Source: JBAZTO01 sp041661865
GTDB taxonomy: Bacteria > Planctomycetota > Phycisphaerae > SM23-33
Direction of reading: 5' to 3'
Length of the DNA stretch: 55,796 bases
Assembly: GCA_041661865.1 (NCBI GenBank)
Contig: JBAZTO010000024.1
Location: 1-55,796, forward strand
The notes beneath the pieces were generated by a model that saw nothing but the letters and a program-made list of their open reading frames with translations, was not told the DNA's origin and did not search any database. Of the stretch, positions 20,617-29,440 are shown piece by piece; the first letter of the stretch is position 1, and every line of letters begins with the position of its first letter. Made by a program: the position numbers and the translations under genes.

Positions 20617-21759
20617 ATGCAGCCGCAGTCCGTATTGCCTGCTGAGTATAACCAACTCCCTGACAAGGTGTTGACCGAGCGGATCCTCCGCCACAAGGAA
20701 CGCTTCGGGGCCGATCTGTGCATCCTGGGGCATCACTACCAGTCCGACGCGATGATTCGCCTGGCGGATTTCGTCGGCGACAGCCTGAAGCTTTCCCAGC
20801 AGGCCGCCGCTCAAAAAGGGGCCAGGTACATCGTGTTCTGCGGCGTACACTTCATGGCCGAGTCGGCCGACGTGCTGAGCGAGCCGGACCAGATCGTCTG
20901 TCTGCCCAATATGTTCGCCGGCTGCGCGATGGCGGACATGGCCGACGTGACCGACGTGGCCGCAGCCATCGATGAGGTCGCCGCCCTCACCAGCGACAGG
21001 ACCGTGCCGGTGACCTACGTCAACTCAACCGCGCCCCTGAAGGCCCTGACCGCCCGGTCCGGCGGGGCCTGCTGCACCTCCAGCAATGCCCAGAACGTGT
21101 TCCGCTGGGCGTTGGCTGCCCGGGAATCCGGCGGGGCCGGTGGCGGGAAAATCTTCGCCATCCCCGACCAGCATCTTGGCTGCAATACCGCCGTCGCCCT
21201 GGGGTATTCGACCTCCGACTGCGCGCTCTATGACCCGCGCCTGCCCAACGGCGGGCTGACGGGCGAGCAGGTGCGCCATGCCACGTTCATTCTGTGGAAG
21301 GGCCACTGCTACGTCCATCAACTATTCCGGCCCGAGCACATCCAGAACGTCCGGGCGCGGCATGAAGGGATCCGGGTGATCGTGCATCCCGAGTGCCCGC
21401 ACGAAGTTGTGAAACTGGCCGATGCCGTCGGCAGCACCGAACAGATCATCCGCGCCGTCAACGGCAGTCCGGCCGGGGCGAAATGGGCGGTCGGGACCGA
21501 GAGTAACCTGGTCAATCGCCTGGCGCGGTCCAACCCTGAGCGGTTCGTTCGGATTCTTTCGGATGCCCCCAGCATCTGCGCGATGATGGCGCGCATCGAC
21601 CTGCCGCACTTGCTATGGGTGCTGGATAACCTCGGGGCCGGCAGGGTCGTCAACCGCGTCGCGGTCAAGGACGACATCGCCGCCGAGGCGCGGATCGCCC
21701 TGGGCCGGATGATCAACATCCAGGCGACAACCGACGCCACGCCCAATACCCGGCGCTAG
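20617..21759 (+). CDS. nadA: Quinolinate synthase A
   Basis: 380 residues. NadA condenses iminoaspartate with dihydroxyacetone phosphate to give quinolinate for NAD synthesis, using a [4Fe-4S] cluster. Seen: ILGHHYQSDAMIRLADFVGDSL near the start, CGVHFMAESADVL, AGCAMADMAD (cluster Cys 103), VTYVNSTAPLKA, FAIPDQHLGCNTA, HPECPHEVV and SICAMMARIDL; the later Cys residues are the likely remaining cluster ligands. The start is set by GGAGAGG before the ATG at 20617; the in-frame ATG at 20590 lacks a site. NadB and NadC are not in the window. Confidence 0.95.
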   Translation: MQPQSVLPAEYNQLPDKVLTERILRHKERFGADLCILGHHYQSDAMIRLADFVGDSLKLSQQAAAQKGARYIVFCGVHFMAESADVLSEPDQIVCLPNMFAGCAMADMADVTDVAAAIDEVAALTSDRTVPVTYVNSTAPLKALTARSGGACCTSSNAQNVFRWALAARESGGAGGGKIFAIPDQHLGCNTAVALGYSTSDCALYDPRLPNGGLTGEQVRHATFILWKGHCYVHQLFRPEHIQNVRARHEGIRVIVHPECPHEVVKLADAVGSTEQIIRAVNGSPAGAKWAVGTESNLVNRLARSNPERFVRILSDAPSICAMMARIDLPHLLWVLDNLGAGRVVNRVAVKDDIAAEARIALGRMINIQATTDATPNTRR

Positions 21760-21796
21760 CTCGCCACCCCCGGAACACAGCGAGGTGTGGGAATCA

Positions 21797-22009
21797 CTAG
21801 ACTTGAACGAGCCGAACGACGTTCTCGGCCTTCAATCCCTTGGGGCTCTCGATCAGTTCAAACTCCACTTCCTCGCCCTCGTTGAGGGTGCGGAAGCCAT
21901 CGGCCTTGACGGCGGAATAGTGGACGAAAATGTCCATCTCTTTTCCTTCCATCTGGATGAAACCGTAGCCCTTCGTGTCATTGAACCACTTTACTTTGCC
22001 CTTGGTCAT
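21797..22009 (-). CDS. Cold-shock domain protein
   Basis: 70 residues, a complete CspA-type OB fold. MTKGKVKWFNDTKGYGFIQ holds RNP1 (KGYGFI); DIFVHYSAV holds RNP2; the end, NVVRLVQV, is typical. It binds single-stranded RNA/DNA as an RNA chaperone. The start is the ATG at 22009 after GGGAGGCGTTCCA. It has a long AT-richer region upstream (to about 22250), consistent with the long 5' leaders of cold-shock genes. Convergent with nadA. Confidence 0.95.
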   Translation of the reverse strand: MTKGKVKWFNDTKGYGFIQMEGKEMDIFVHYSAVKADGFRTLNEGEEVEFELIESPKGLKAENVVRLVQV

Positions 22010-22222
22010 TGGAACGCCTCCCAGAGAGATAGAAGAAATGACAGCCCGGCGGAATACACGCCAAAGAGTGCAGCCGTAACGAATTGGTACAAGCACAGCT
22101 CACTGTACACTACCTTCAAAATGTCAGACATGGTCCCCGTCAACTCAACATGCTGGCTGAATACTACCGCAAGAAGTGCAATTGTTCAACTGAAAAGTTT
22201 CAAGTCTTTATCTTTTTGCCTC
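22010..22222. other. AT-richer intergenic region upstream of csp
   Basis: No open frame of note. Composition is lower in GC than any neighbour, with TTCAAGTCTTTATCTTTTTG near its right end. It probably holds the csp promoter and 5' leader on the minus strand and upstream sequence for the PEP-CTERM operon promoter on the plus strand. No specific site could be fixed for csp. Confidence 0.5.
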
Positions 22223-22250
22223 TTGACAAAACAGACCTCCGCGTTATCAT
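22223..22250 (+). promoter_or_regulatory. Strong sigma-70 promoter for PEP-CTERM genes
   Basis: TTGACA at 22223-22228, 16-base spacer, TATCAT at 22245-22250. This is the best -35/-10 pair seen in the window. It points at the first PEP-CTERM gene, leaving a leader of about 320 bases. Confidence 0.7.
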
Positions 22251-22416
22251 GTAGCACGCTTCGGTGCCTTGCTCAGGGAGCACAGGGCATACGAGGGCAG
22301 GAGCGGTTGCTCGCTCCACCAAACCTGCCTTAGGCCTCACCGGCCAAGTTCCCCCGGTTGGTGTCGTACCAAATTCTCCATAGGTCTGGTTCCAGTTTTT
22401 CCTGGCAGCATGACTT

Positions 22417-22450
22417 CCGGCTGAGCCGCCGGGGTCGGCTACGTTTTTTT
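22417..22450 (+). terminator. Candidate attenuator hairpins in PEP-CTERM leader
   Basis: AGCCG (22424-22428) pairs with CGGCT (22436-22440) and is followed by ACG and seven T (22444-22450), a weak intrinsic terminator. An alternative stem CCGGC (22417-22421) with GCCGG (22428-22432) would exclude it. Position inside the leader suggests attenuation, but the stems are short. Confidence 0.4.
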
Positions 22451-22579
22451 ACCGGGCGCGCGGGATCCACATGCGTGGCGTGCGGGGCTGAGGCGCCGGT
22501 GGGTTTTGAGCGAAGGGCAAGACCCGCCATCCAGGCAAAGTTGAGGATAAAGCGAGGTTCTCAGAAAAGGAGCCGTAAG

Positions 22580-23188
22580 ATGCGAAGCGTAATCTTTAGT
22601 CTGCTGGCCGTTGTGTTGCTGTCGAGCGTTGTCTTTGCCGGCCCGTTGGCCACCGATTCCAATGCGTACAACGACGGCGTTAATCCCCAGTGGCATGGTT
22701 CGACGGCGTTCTCGAACACCGAATCCGGGCTGGAAGGTTACGTCGACTGGGCCGTTTACGCCCCCGGCGAGTTTTCCTATAGCGGCTATACCCCCACGGC
22801 CGGCGAGGCGGTTTACGCGTTTCAGATTTTCAACACAGGCACGCAGCACATCAGTTCCTTTACCTTGGGACTGGAGAACATCGCTGACAACGCCGGCAGC
22901 GTTTCGGGGCTGAGCGGTCTGACACCGGCGAGCATCTACCTTGACTTGACCCCCGGCGAGGGTGGCGTGACCTGGGAATTCGAGGGAATCAATCCAAGCG
23001 AGAATAGCGAGGGCTTGGCCTTCTGCTCGGCCAATACGCCGATGGACTTTATCGGCGTGACGGTCAATGGCGGCAGTGTCGCATTGGTCATCCCGGTGCC
23101 CACCCCGTCCTCCGACGCCATTCCCGAGCCGCTGACGCTGGGACTCCTGGCCACGGGCGGGCTGGCGCTGCTTCGCCGCCGACAGTGA
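22580..23188 (+). CDS. Secreted PEP-CTERM protein
   Basis: 202 residues. N-terminal Sec signal peptide (MRSVIFSLLAVVLLSSVVFA, cleavage after the final Ala). The body is beta-rich and Gly/Ser/Thr-rich with VDWAVYAPGEFSYSGY and YAFQIFNTG. It ends with a PEP-CTERM exosortase signal, IPEPLTLGLLATGGLALLRR: PEP, hydrophobic helix, Arg cluster. Exosortase would cleave it and pass the protein to the envelope or matrix. The ATG at 22580 follows AAAAGGAG. Similar in body to the next gene, suggesting tandem duplication. Function unknown. Confidence 0.85.
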   Translation: MRSVIFSLLAVVLLSSVVFAGPLATDSNAYNDGVNPQWHGSTAFSNTESGLEGYVDWAVYAPGEFSYSGYTPTAGEAVYAFQIFNTGTQHISSFTLGLENIADNAGSVSGLSGLTPASIYLDLTPGEGGVTWEFEGINPSENSEGLAFCSANTPMDFIGVTVNGGSVALVIPVPTPSSDAIPEPLTLGLLATGGLALLRRRQ

Positions 23189-23339
23189 AGTTCTTGACCA
23201 CAACGGGCGTCGGCGCGGGCCGATGCCCTCGCGTATGGCAGTATTGACTTGTGGTTGTTCGCTTATCAGTTGCGTACGTATGGAGGCGTTGAGTAGCTGG
23301 AGGGTGAGGCGAGAAAACAGAAGGAAAGGGAGATCCGAA

Positions 23340-23981
23340 ATGCTAACAAGGTATGCTGTGGGCGCATCCCTGGCAGCGGTGTTGCTGTGGGGCAATGTTG
23401 GCATTGGGGGGATGCTGGCGAGCGATCCCAATGCCGCGGTTTGCGGGACGGCCACGTTCACTTATTCCAGCACCAGGCGGGTTAGCGTCGATTACGCCGT
23501 CTTTTCCCCGGGCACTTTCGACCTGGGTAGCGTTCCCGGCAGCGACAGCCTGTACGTGTATGCCTACCAGATGACCGCCCTTGACGGAAATGCCAGGTAC
23601 ATCAGCGTTGGACTGGACAACACTCGTTCTTTGGGGCTGGCTGCCAGCCCAGGACACTTGGGATCGGGCTTGAACCCCAACGGAACCGGTAATATTGAGT
23701 GGTTTGTGGGCGCTGACACCCCTCCTCCAAGTTCCGCCCGGTGGGATTTTCAGACCACCGCCCTGACGCCCGGCAATTCCACATCAATCCTTTATTTCAC
23801 AAGCAGTTATGAATCTCTGCCCCAGCCCCAGTGGAAGCTTTCGACGGTCGGGTGGGGTAGCATCTATGTGAAGAATGCCGCGCTGCTTCCCAGCCCGGCG
23901 CCGGAACCGGCGACTTTATGTTTGCTGATCGGCGGGATGGCGGTTACCATCTGCCGCAGGCGCAGGTTGAAAAGTGAGTGA
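23340..23981 (+). CDS. Secreted PEP-CTERM protein, paralogue of preceding gene
   Basis: 213 residues with an N-terminal signal peptide (MLTRYAVGASLAAVLLWGNV and following) and a C-terminal PEP-CTERM (PEPATLCLLIGGMAVTICRR plus further basic residues). The body has VDYAVFSPGTFDLGS and YVYAYQM, in the same order as VDWAVYAPGEFSYS and YAFQIF in the previous gene, so the two are probably diverged duplicates. The ATG at 23340 follows AAAGGGAGATCC. A hairpin, GGGCGTCGGC with GCCGATGCCC, lies in the 151-base gap before it. Confidence 0.82.
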   Translation: MLTRYAVGASLAAVLLWGNVGIGGMLASDPNAAVCGTATFTYSSTRRVSVDYAVFSPGTFDLGSVPGSDSLYVYAYQMTALDGNARYISVGLDNTRSLGLAASPGHLGSGLNPNGTGNIEWFVGADTPPPSSARWDFQTTALTPGNSTSILYFTSSYESLPQPQWKLSTVGWGSIYVKNAALLPSPAPEPATLCLLIGGMAVTICRRRRLKSE

Positions 23982-24123
23982 TTGTACTTATTTTTTGGTT
24001 CCCCGTCAGGAGAAGGTTTGTAGTATGACGCTGGCGTTGCCCCTCTCAGGGTGACGACAGGTGTCGCGGCAGGTCAGTTCGTCTGTCATTTCTTGCGTTC
24101 GAGAGTTGGACAGGAGTCGTCGG

Positions 24124-25605
24124 ATGTGTTTTAAAAGACTCTCCTGCTGTGTGGTCTTTCTAGGTATATGCCTGGGTGTGGTTGCACCGTCTCTTGGCCT
24201 AAGCAATTCTAATGTTCTCGTGCTTTATAATCCCGCCAGCGCCGACGGCGTGCAGATTGCCAACTACTATGCTCAGGTTCATCCTGGTGTGAGCCTGTTG
24301 CCTCTTTCGGGCGTCAGCCAGTCCGAGCAGATCTCCGCGGATCAGTATCTGACGACCCTCCGGCCTCAGGTGTTGGATTACCTGGGAAGTGCGTCTGGAG
24401 CCCAGATTACCACCCTCGTCACGACCAAGGGGCTGCCGCTACGGATCTACAATTCCCAGGCCAACCCTGGGACGTATCCGGGCTGGCGCGGCCAATCGTT
24501 CGGAACCCCGCTCCTCAATAGCTGGTGGAAACCCTACTCGAGCCTGGAGAGCGAACTGACGCGGATCGACAGGATCAGCACCGCCAACGAGATGGGCGAC
24601 CAAGCGTATTTCCTTGGGACCGCCTATGGATTTTCGACGCCGCACCAGGCCGAGAATCCGTACTTCGGCGCTACGACATCCTTCGATCGCGTGAGCTTCG
24701 ACGGCATGCGGCTGACGGCGAGGCTGGACGGTTTTTCGGCCTCGGACGTCATCGGCGCGATCGATCGGGCGCAACATGCGATCCTCTACCCGGTTGGATA
24801 CCGCGGCACCGTGGTGATCGACAACGACCCCACCGCCCCGGCCGCCCAGGTCAACAAGATGCCCGCCCTGAGGGACAAGATGGCCAGCCGGCAGCAGCCC
24901 ACGGTGTACGACAACACAGGCAGCGCTATCGTAAACGCGTCGGTGCCGGTGATCGGGTATGTCAGCCATGGCGTGAACAATGGTTCAGGCGCGCTACAGC
25001 CGGGCTACATCGGCAGCCAACTGAACTTTAACCTGGCCAAGGGCGCTGTCTTTGATACCTGGGAGAGCTACAACGCTTACAGCTTCACGGCCGGCGGCAA
25101 TCGTTCCGGGCAAGGGCTGATTGGCGACTGGCTGGCCGCTGGCGGCACCGCGGGCGTGGGGTGCGTGGAGGAGCCGCTGGCGAGCGCGTCCAATGTCACC
25201 AACGAGGATCTGCTCTTCGACGGTTTGGTCAGGGGCATGACTTTCGCCGAGGCCGCCTGGAGCGCCACCAAGCAGTTGTCTTTCGTCAACACGGTTGTGG
25301 GCGATCCGCTGATGCGATGGTTGCCCGTGGTGGCCGGTGATGCCGACTGCGATGGGAGGGTCGGACTGACGGATCTGGCGCTGCTGAGCGGGCATTGGAA
25401 TGTCAGGAGCGGCATGACCTGGGCCACCGGCGACTTCAACGGCGATGGGGTCGTAACCGTCGGCGACCTGAGCCTGTTAAGCAGTAACTGGGGCTGGATC
25501 CGCCCGTCCTCGGCGCCGGCGGAGAATCCGACGACGGTTCCAGACCCGGCCACGCTTTCGCTGCTGTCAGTGGGTGCCGTGGCGCTCCTGAGGCGACGGA
25601 AATAG
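24124..25605 (+). CDS. TIGR03790-family protein with dockerin and PEP-CTERM
   Basis: 493 residues. Signal peptide (CVVFLGICLGVVAPSLG), then a long domain beginning SNVLVLYNPASADGVQIANY with TTLVTTKGLPLRI, GYVSHGVNNGSG and FDTWESYNAYSF, the pattern of the TIGR03790 family, which is restricted to exosortase-bearing genomes. Residues about 404-458 hold two calcium-loop repeats of a type I dockerin, GDADCDGRVGLTDLALLSGH and GDFNGDGVVTVGDLSLLSSN. The tail VPDPATLSLLSVGAVALLRR is a PEP-CTERM variant (PDP). The ATG at 24124 follows AGGAGT. Catalytic activity is not established for this family. Third exosortase substrate in a row. Confidence 0.85.
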   Translation: MCFKRLSCCVVFLGICLGVVAPSLGLSNSNVLVLYNPASADGVQIANYYAQVHPGVSLLPLSGVSQSEQISADQYLTTLRPQVLDYLGSASGAQITTLVTTKGLPLRIYNSQANPGTYPGWRGQSFGTPLLNSWWKPYSSLESELTRIDRISTANEMGDQAYFLGTAYGFSTPHQAENPYFGATTSFDRVSFDGMRLTARLDGFSASDVIGAIDRAQHAILYPVGYRGTVVIDNDPTAPAAQVNKMPALRDKMASRQQPTVYDNTGSAIVNASVPVIGYVSHGVNNGSGALQPGYIGSQLNFNLAKGAVFDTWESYNAYSFTAGGNRSGQGLIGDWLAAGGTAGVGCVEEPLASASNVTNEDLLFDGLVRGMTFAEAAWSATKQLSFVNTVVGDPLMRWLPVVAGDADCDGRVGLTDLALLSGHWNVRSGMTWATGDFNGDGVVTVGDLSLLSSNWGWIRPSSAPAENPTTVPDPATLSLLSVGAVALLRRRK

Positions 25606-25779
25606 AGCCGCGTCGGACTGCGGCAACTGGGGGGCATCAGGAGCGGGGCTGGTCGCTCTTGCAGCTGCTGCAAGGCATCCTTGCCACACACCACACACGC
25701 TCTTTCCCGGCGAGAATCACTATTGCCTGGACAATCGATAGTGGTTGATGAATCGGACCTGACTTGATAGCTTGTTTGC

Positions 25780-26805
25780 ATGACCCCCAAAGAGCGAGTC
25801 TACGCGACACTGCAAGGCAAGCCGCGCGATCGAGTTCCGGTGACACCGATTTTCATGGCATGGGCTGCGCATTACATCGGGCGCGCGTATCGTGACTTCT
25901 ACCTTGACCCCGCCGTGCTGAGCGAGGCGCAGCAGGCAGTAACAGAGGCCTTTGGCGTTGACCAGATCAGCGCCATCAGCGACCCGTGGCGCGAAACGGA
26001 AGGCTATGGCATGAAGTTCGACTATCCGCCTGAGGGCGTGGGCCGGCCGCTGGGCCATGTCATCCAGGAGGCCGCTGACGCCGGCAGACTGCCGCGGTTG
26101 GATATCGCGACATGCCCACGGATGCAGCATCGTGTCCAGAGCGTCGCCGCGATGTCAGCCAGCGTGGGGCGCACCCATAGCGTGCTCGGGTGGATTGAGG
26201 GGCCGCTGGCGGAGTATGTCGATCTGCGGGGCATGCAGGAAGCCATGATGGACCTGCTCGACCGCCCGGAGATGTTCATGGTCGCCGCCCGGACGATCCT
26301 TGCCAACGCATTGGCCTTTGCCCGCGCACAAATCAAGGCGGGAGCGGACATGATCGGCGTCGGCGACGCCGCCGCCAGTCTCGTGGGGCCCGAACTGTAC
26401 GTCCGGTACGTTCTTCCCTTGCAACAGGAGTTGATCGCGGGCATTCACGAGGCTGGGGCAGCAGTCAAGTTGCACATCTGCGGCAATATTCGGGCGATCA
26501 TCAGCGACATGGCCAGGACCGGCGCCGAGGTGATCGACGTGGACTGGATGGTGCCGCTGGATTTGGCCCGCGCCGCGGTTGGGGATGAAGTGACACTGTG
26601 CGGCAACTTTGATCCCTCAGCCATTTTGCTCAGCGGCAGTTCCCAGCAGGTCGCCCAGGCCGCGCGGCATTGCATCGAGCGGGGCGGCGACCGCTTCATT
26701 CTCATGCCCGGATGCGAAGTGCCGCCGGGCACTCCCGAAGCGAATATCCGGGCATTCTGCCCGTCGCAAGGTTGCCTCATCACGGAGGATCTGAAAAAAT
26801 CCTGA
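25780..26805 (+). CDS. Uroporphyrinogen decarboxylase-family (MtaA/CmuA-like) protein
   Basis: 341 residues, URO-D-fold TIM barrel beginning MTPKERVYATLQGKPRDRVPV. It carries the zinc site of the methylcobamide:CoM methyltransferase branch: H232-x-C234 in KLHICGN and C312 in MPGCEVPPGTP. True HemE lacks this site, so haem synthesis is unlikely and methyl transfer is the family expectation. Planctomycetes have many such genes beside sugar-degradation loci, with unproved substrates. Ribosome site before the ATG is weak. It precedes the unknown protein and GH95-like gene on the same strand. Confidence 0.82.
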   Translation: MTPKERVYATLQGKPRDRVPVTPIFMAWAAHYIGRAYRDFYLDPAVLSEAQQAVTEAFGVDQISAISDPWRETEGYGMKFDYPPEGVGRPLGHVIQEAADAGRLPRLDIATCPRMQHRVQSVAAMSASVGRTHSVLGWIEGPLAEYVDLRGMQEAMMDLLDRPEMFMVAARTILANALAFARAQIKAGADMIGVGDAAASLVGPELYVRYVLPLQQELIAGIHEAGAAVKLHICGNIRAIISDMARTGAEVIDVDWMVPLDLARAAVGDEVTLCGNFDPSAILLSGSSQQVAQAARHCIERGGDRFILMPGCEVPPGTPEANIRAFCPSQGCLITEDLKKS

Positions 26806-26883
26806 TATGAGCTTCGCCGCCGCTTCGCGCGGCCATAGCCCCCACCCTTTGTGCCCCGTCGGATATGCCTCTTGCAGCGGACC

Positions 26884-26936
26884 AGAGCCGGCTTCATAAC
26901 CTCCGTGGGACCCGTGCAGGTTATGAAACCGGTTCT
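26884..26936. promoter_or_regulatory. Long inverted repeat upstream of the glycan locus
   Basis: Arms AGAGCCGGCTTCATAACCT and AGGTTATGAAACCGGTTCT pair at 17 of 19 positions around a 15-base loop. It lies 78 bases after the URO-D-like gene and 104 bases before the next start, so it could be a terminator-like hairpin, a leader structure or an operator. No T-run follows directly. Confidence 0.6.
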
Positions 26937-27040
26937 AAGGACTTGGCACGGGAAGCGATCCCCACGTCACCGAGAAAAAAGCTCTCTTTGGATTTTTCGA
27001 CATTTCCACTATGCTTTGGGCCTCGCAAGGAGAAATGGTC

Positions 27041-29428
27041 GTGGACAACATCAAGCCAAACCAGTGCATGACGGACAAACTGGACTACGCCTTCCAGTGG
27101 TGGGCCAACGGGTTTGCCTACCGCTTCAACTACTTTAATCGTCCCGGCAGGCGCGAAGACAATCCCGCCCCCAAGGTCCTGTGCTTCCAGACCGGCCGAT
27201 TTGGCTTGGCCCTGGATGTCGAGAAAGTCAGGTTGCTGCGTCTTGGCCTGATCCCGGAGGCCGACCCCGCCGATCAGGTTGTCTGCCAGGAGGACAAGAT
27301 CATCTCGCTGCCCCCGGGGCAACTGGCCCTGGAGGTGGAGGCGGGCGGGCAGAAGTACGTCTGTAGTGCCGGGGCGATCCGCCAGGACGACCCGCTGACC
27401 TTCCCGGTGCGCATGGTTGAGCACGGGCGGCTGTTCCATCGGACCGACGTGCAGCAGTTGGTTTTCGTCGACTCCCTGGGCAGCATCCTTCCCGCCGACT
27501 GCCGCCTGGAAATGGCCGTCTGGCCTGACCGGCTGACGCTGATCCTGGAGGTGACGCCCAAGGCGACCCTCGACTCGTGCCGACTGACCCTGAAGGTCGC
27601 CGGCGACGGCGCGGGCCTTTCCGGCCAATGTGTCACCGAGCCGATTCCGGCCCAGCCGGGACAGAAGCTTTCAGCCGCCGTCACGCTTTGGCCGGGGGCT
27701 GAGAATCCCGCAGCCGAGCGAGCCGACGACGGCGTCTCCGTCACCGCCCGCGACCTCATCGCGCCGGGCGGGCCCATTGCGGCCACACGTGACTCGCTGT
27801 ACGGATGGCACCATATCGAGTTGCCACAGATTCCCGACGTGGAGGCCTTCGCTCGCATCGGCCTGTCGCTGGTCAACGATTCAGACAGCCCGCGGACGCT
27901 TCGGCTGGCGTTCTGGAAGGATGGCAACCCGGGCCTGACCGGCTGCACGCCGATGATCCGCGACAGCGAGGGCAACCCCACCGGCCTGATGGTGCAACTG
28001 TCCAAGAACTGGCACCTGCAGAAGGATCGCCGCATGCTCTACGACGGCGTGTGGTTCCGAGGCCTGTCGATCGTTCACCTTCCACCCCGCAGCAAGCTGG
28101 ACTGCGAGTTCACGATGGCCTACGCGCGATGGGGCGGGCTTCCGGCGGCCTCGCATTCGCAGCTTTGCCTGATCGGCTGGGGGCACAACCAACTGTGGGA
28201 CCAGGCCGCCATCGGCAGTTGGGGCGAGAACATCTGCTACGAGCCCGACGCGACGCAGCGGCGGTGCATGATCGACGATATCCGCCCGCTGATGGTCACG
28301 CCCATGAGCGACGACCCGGCCCAGCGGTGGAACTGGACCAACAATGTCGGCGGCGGGGATTTTCTCGTGTACTTCGACGCAGCCGGTCGGCACCGGCCCC
28401 TCAAGCGGGTCCGCACGTACTATCGCGATCACGGTCCCAATCTGACCTGTGTGACCTACGCCGGCCTGACTGACGACGAGGCCATCGCCACCCGGATGGA
28501 CGTGCTGCTCCCGCGATGCGACGACATGACCCGGGCCTGCCACCGCTTCCGTTACGACGTTCGCAGGGCGACCCGTTTTAGCCGCCTGGCGTTCTACCAG
28601 CTTGGCTCGGACCATTATCTATGGTTCGGCTACGAGAAGATCGCCCGTGGCAACGAAAGCGGGCTCATCGACGAGTGGCAGCCGCGCAAGGCGGAATGGG
28701 AATACGAGAACAAGGGCATCGAGTGCAGCGGGGCCGTGCCGTGGTTCTCGCTGCACGAGTCGGTTCGGCCGGCCAAGGCCCTGGGCGCCTGGGCCAATCG
28801 CGGCCTGGTGATCCGAAGTTGGAAGGCCCGGCTCGGCGGCCGGGATGTGCCCGCGCCGTTTGCGTCGATCTTCGGCACCTTTGACAGCTATGTTCCCAGC
28901 GCCGCCCTGGAACTGTCCCCGCCGCCGGATGTGACCGAACTGCTGCCGGGCGATTATGTCGATTGCGAGGTGGAGGTGGTCATAATTCCCCAGGCGTCCG
29001 ACGATTATTACGGTCCCAATGAGAACCTCCGCGCCGCGCTGGCCGAGGGCGCCAATACCTGGAAGCCTGTCTTCCGCGAGGCTGTGGGCAACGACCTCCA
29101 GGTTCGCGCCTCGGCTGGGAAGGTGCTGCACAACTATCCGGTGGTGGTGGACGTCGATGAGAAGCAATCCGCCGCGATCGATATTGCCGGCGGCGTCGGC
29201 TACGTGCCCATCACATTTGTCGGTCTGACCGATTACAGGGGCTACCAGTTGTCGCAGACCCTTGACGGCAAGACCTCGAAGGTAGACCAGGCCGTGCTGG
29301 GCAACGATTTCTGGCAGGCCGGCTACGACGCCGCAAGCAAGAGGTGGGGCATTACCTATAACGTGAACCTCGATTCGCCCCGGGACAAGCGGCGAAACGT
29401 CCAACTGATCTTCCGGCCAATGGCCTAA
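27041..29428 (+). CDS. Large uncharacterised protein, putative carbohydrate-active
   Basis: About 795 residues; no family recognised with confidence. There is no signal peptide or membrane helix, so it appears cytosolic. It is rich in beta-strand patterns and aromatic residues; notable segments are CLIGWGHNQLWDQAAIGSWG, WNWTNNVGGGDFLVYFD, DHYLWFGYEKIARGNESGLI and VGYVPITFVGLTDYRGYQ. These suggest beta-sandwich domains of the sort found in glycan enzymes, which is inference. AAGGAG at 27027-27032 is 8 bases from GTG 27041 but only 2 from ATG 27035, so GTG is preferred. The GH95-like gene starts 12 bases after its stop, implying a shared pathway. Confidence 0.75.
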   Translation: MDNIKPNQCMTDKLDYAFQWWANGFAYRFNYFNRPGRREDNPAPKVLCFQTGRFGLALDVEKVRLLRLGLIPEADPADQVVCQEDKIISLPPGQLALEVEAGGQKYVCSAGAIRQDDPLTFPVRMVEHGRLFHRTDVQQLVFVDSLGSILPADCRLEMAVWPDRLTLILEVTPKATLDSCRLTLKVAGDGAGLSGQCVTEPIPAQPGQKLSAAVTLWPGAENPAAERADDGVSVTARDLIAPGGPIAATRDSLYGWHHIELPQIPDVEAFARIGLSLVNDSDSPRTLRLAFWKDGNPGLTGCTPMIRDSEGNPTGLMVQLSKNWHLQKDRRMLYDGVWFRGLSIVHLPPRSKLDCEFTMAYARWGGLPAASHSQLCLIGWGHNQLWDQAAIGSWGENICYEPDATQRRCMIDDIRPLMVTPMSDDPAQRWNWTNNVGGGDFLVYFDAAGRHRPLKRVRTYYRDHGPNLTCVTYAGLTDDEAIATRMDVLLPRCDDMTRACHRFRYDVRRATRFSRLAFYQLGSDHYLWFGYEKIARGNESGLIDEWQPRKAEWEYENKGIECSGAVPWFSLHESVRPAKALGAWANRGLVIRSWKARLGGRDVPAPFASIFGTFDSYVPSAALELSPPPDVTELLPGDYVDCEVEVVIIPQASDDYYGPNENLRAALAEGANTWKPVFREAVGNDLQVRASAGKVLHNYPVVVDVDEKQSAAIDIAGGVGYVPITFVGLTDYRGYQLSQTLDGKTSKVDQAVLGNDFWQAGYDAASKRWGITYNVNLDSPRDKRRNVQLIFRPMA

Positions 29429-29440
29429 GGAGCGCGTCGC

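Noticed and set aside
22320..22579. Cyclic di-GMP (GEMM-I) riboswitch in the PEP-CTERM leader
   Set aside because: GGGCAAGACC and GGCAAAG resemble parts of the consensus, but the conserved core, tetraloop receptor and spacing do not line up. Kept only as an unnamed structured leader.
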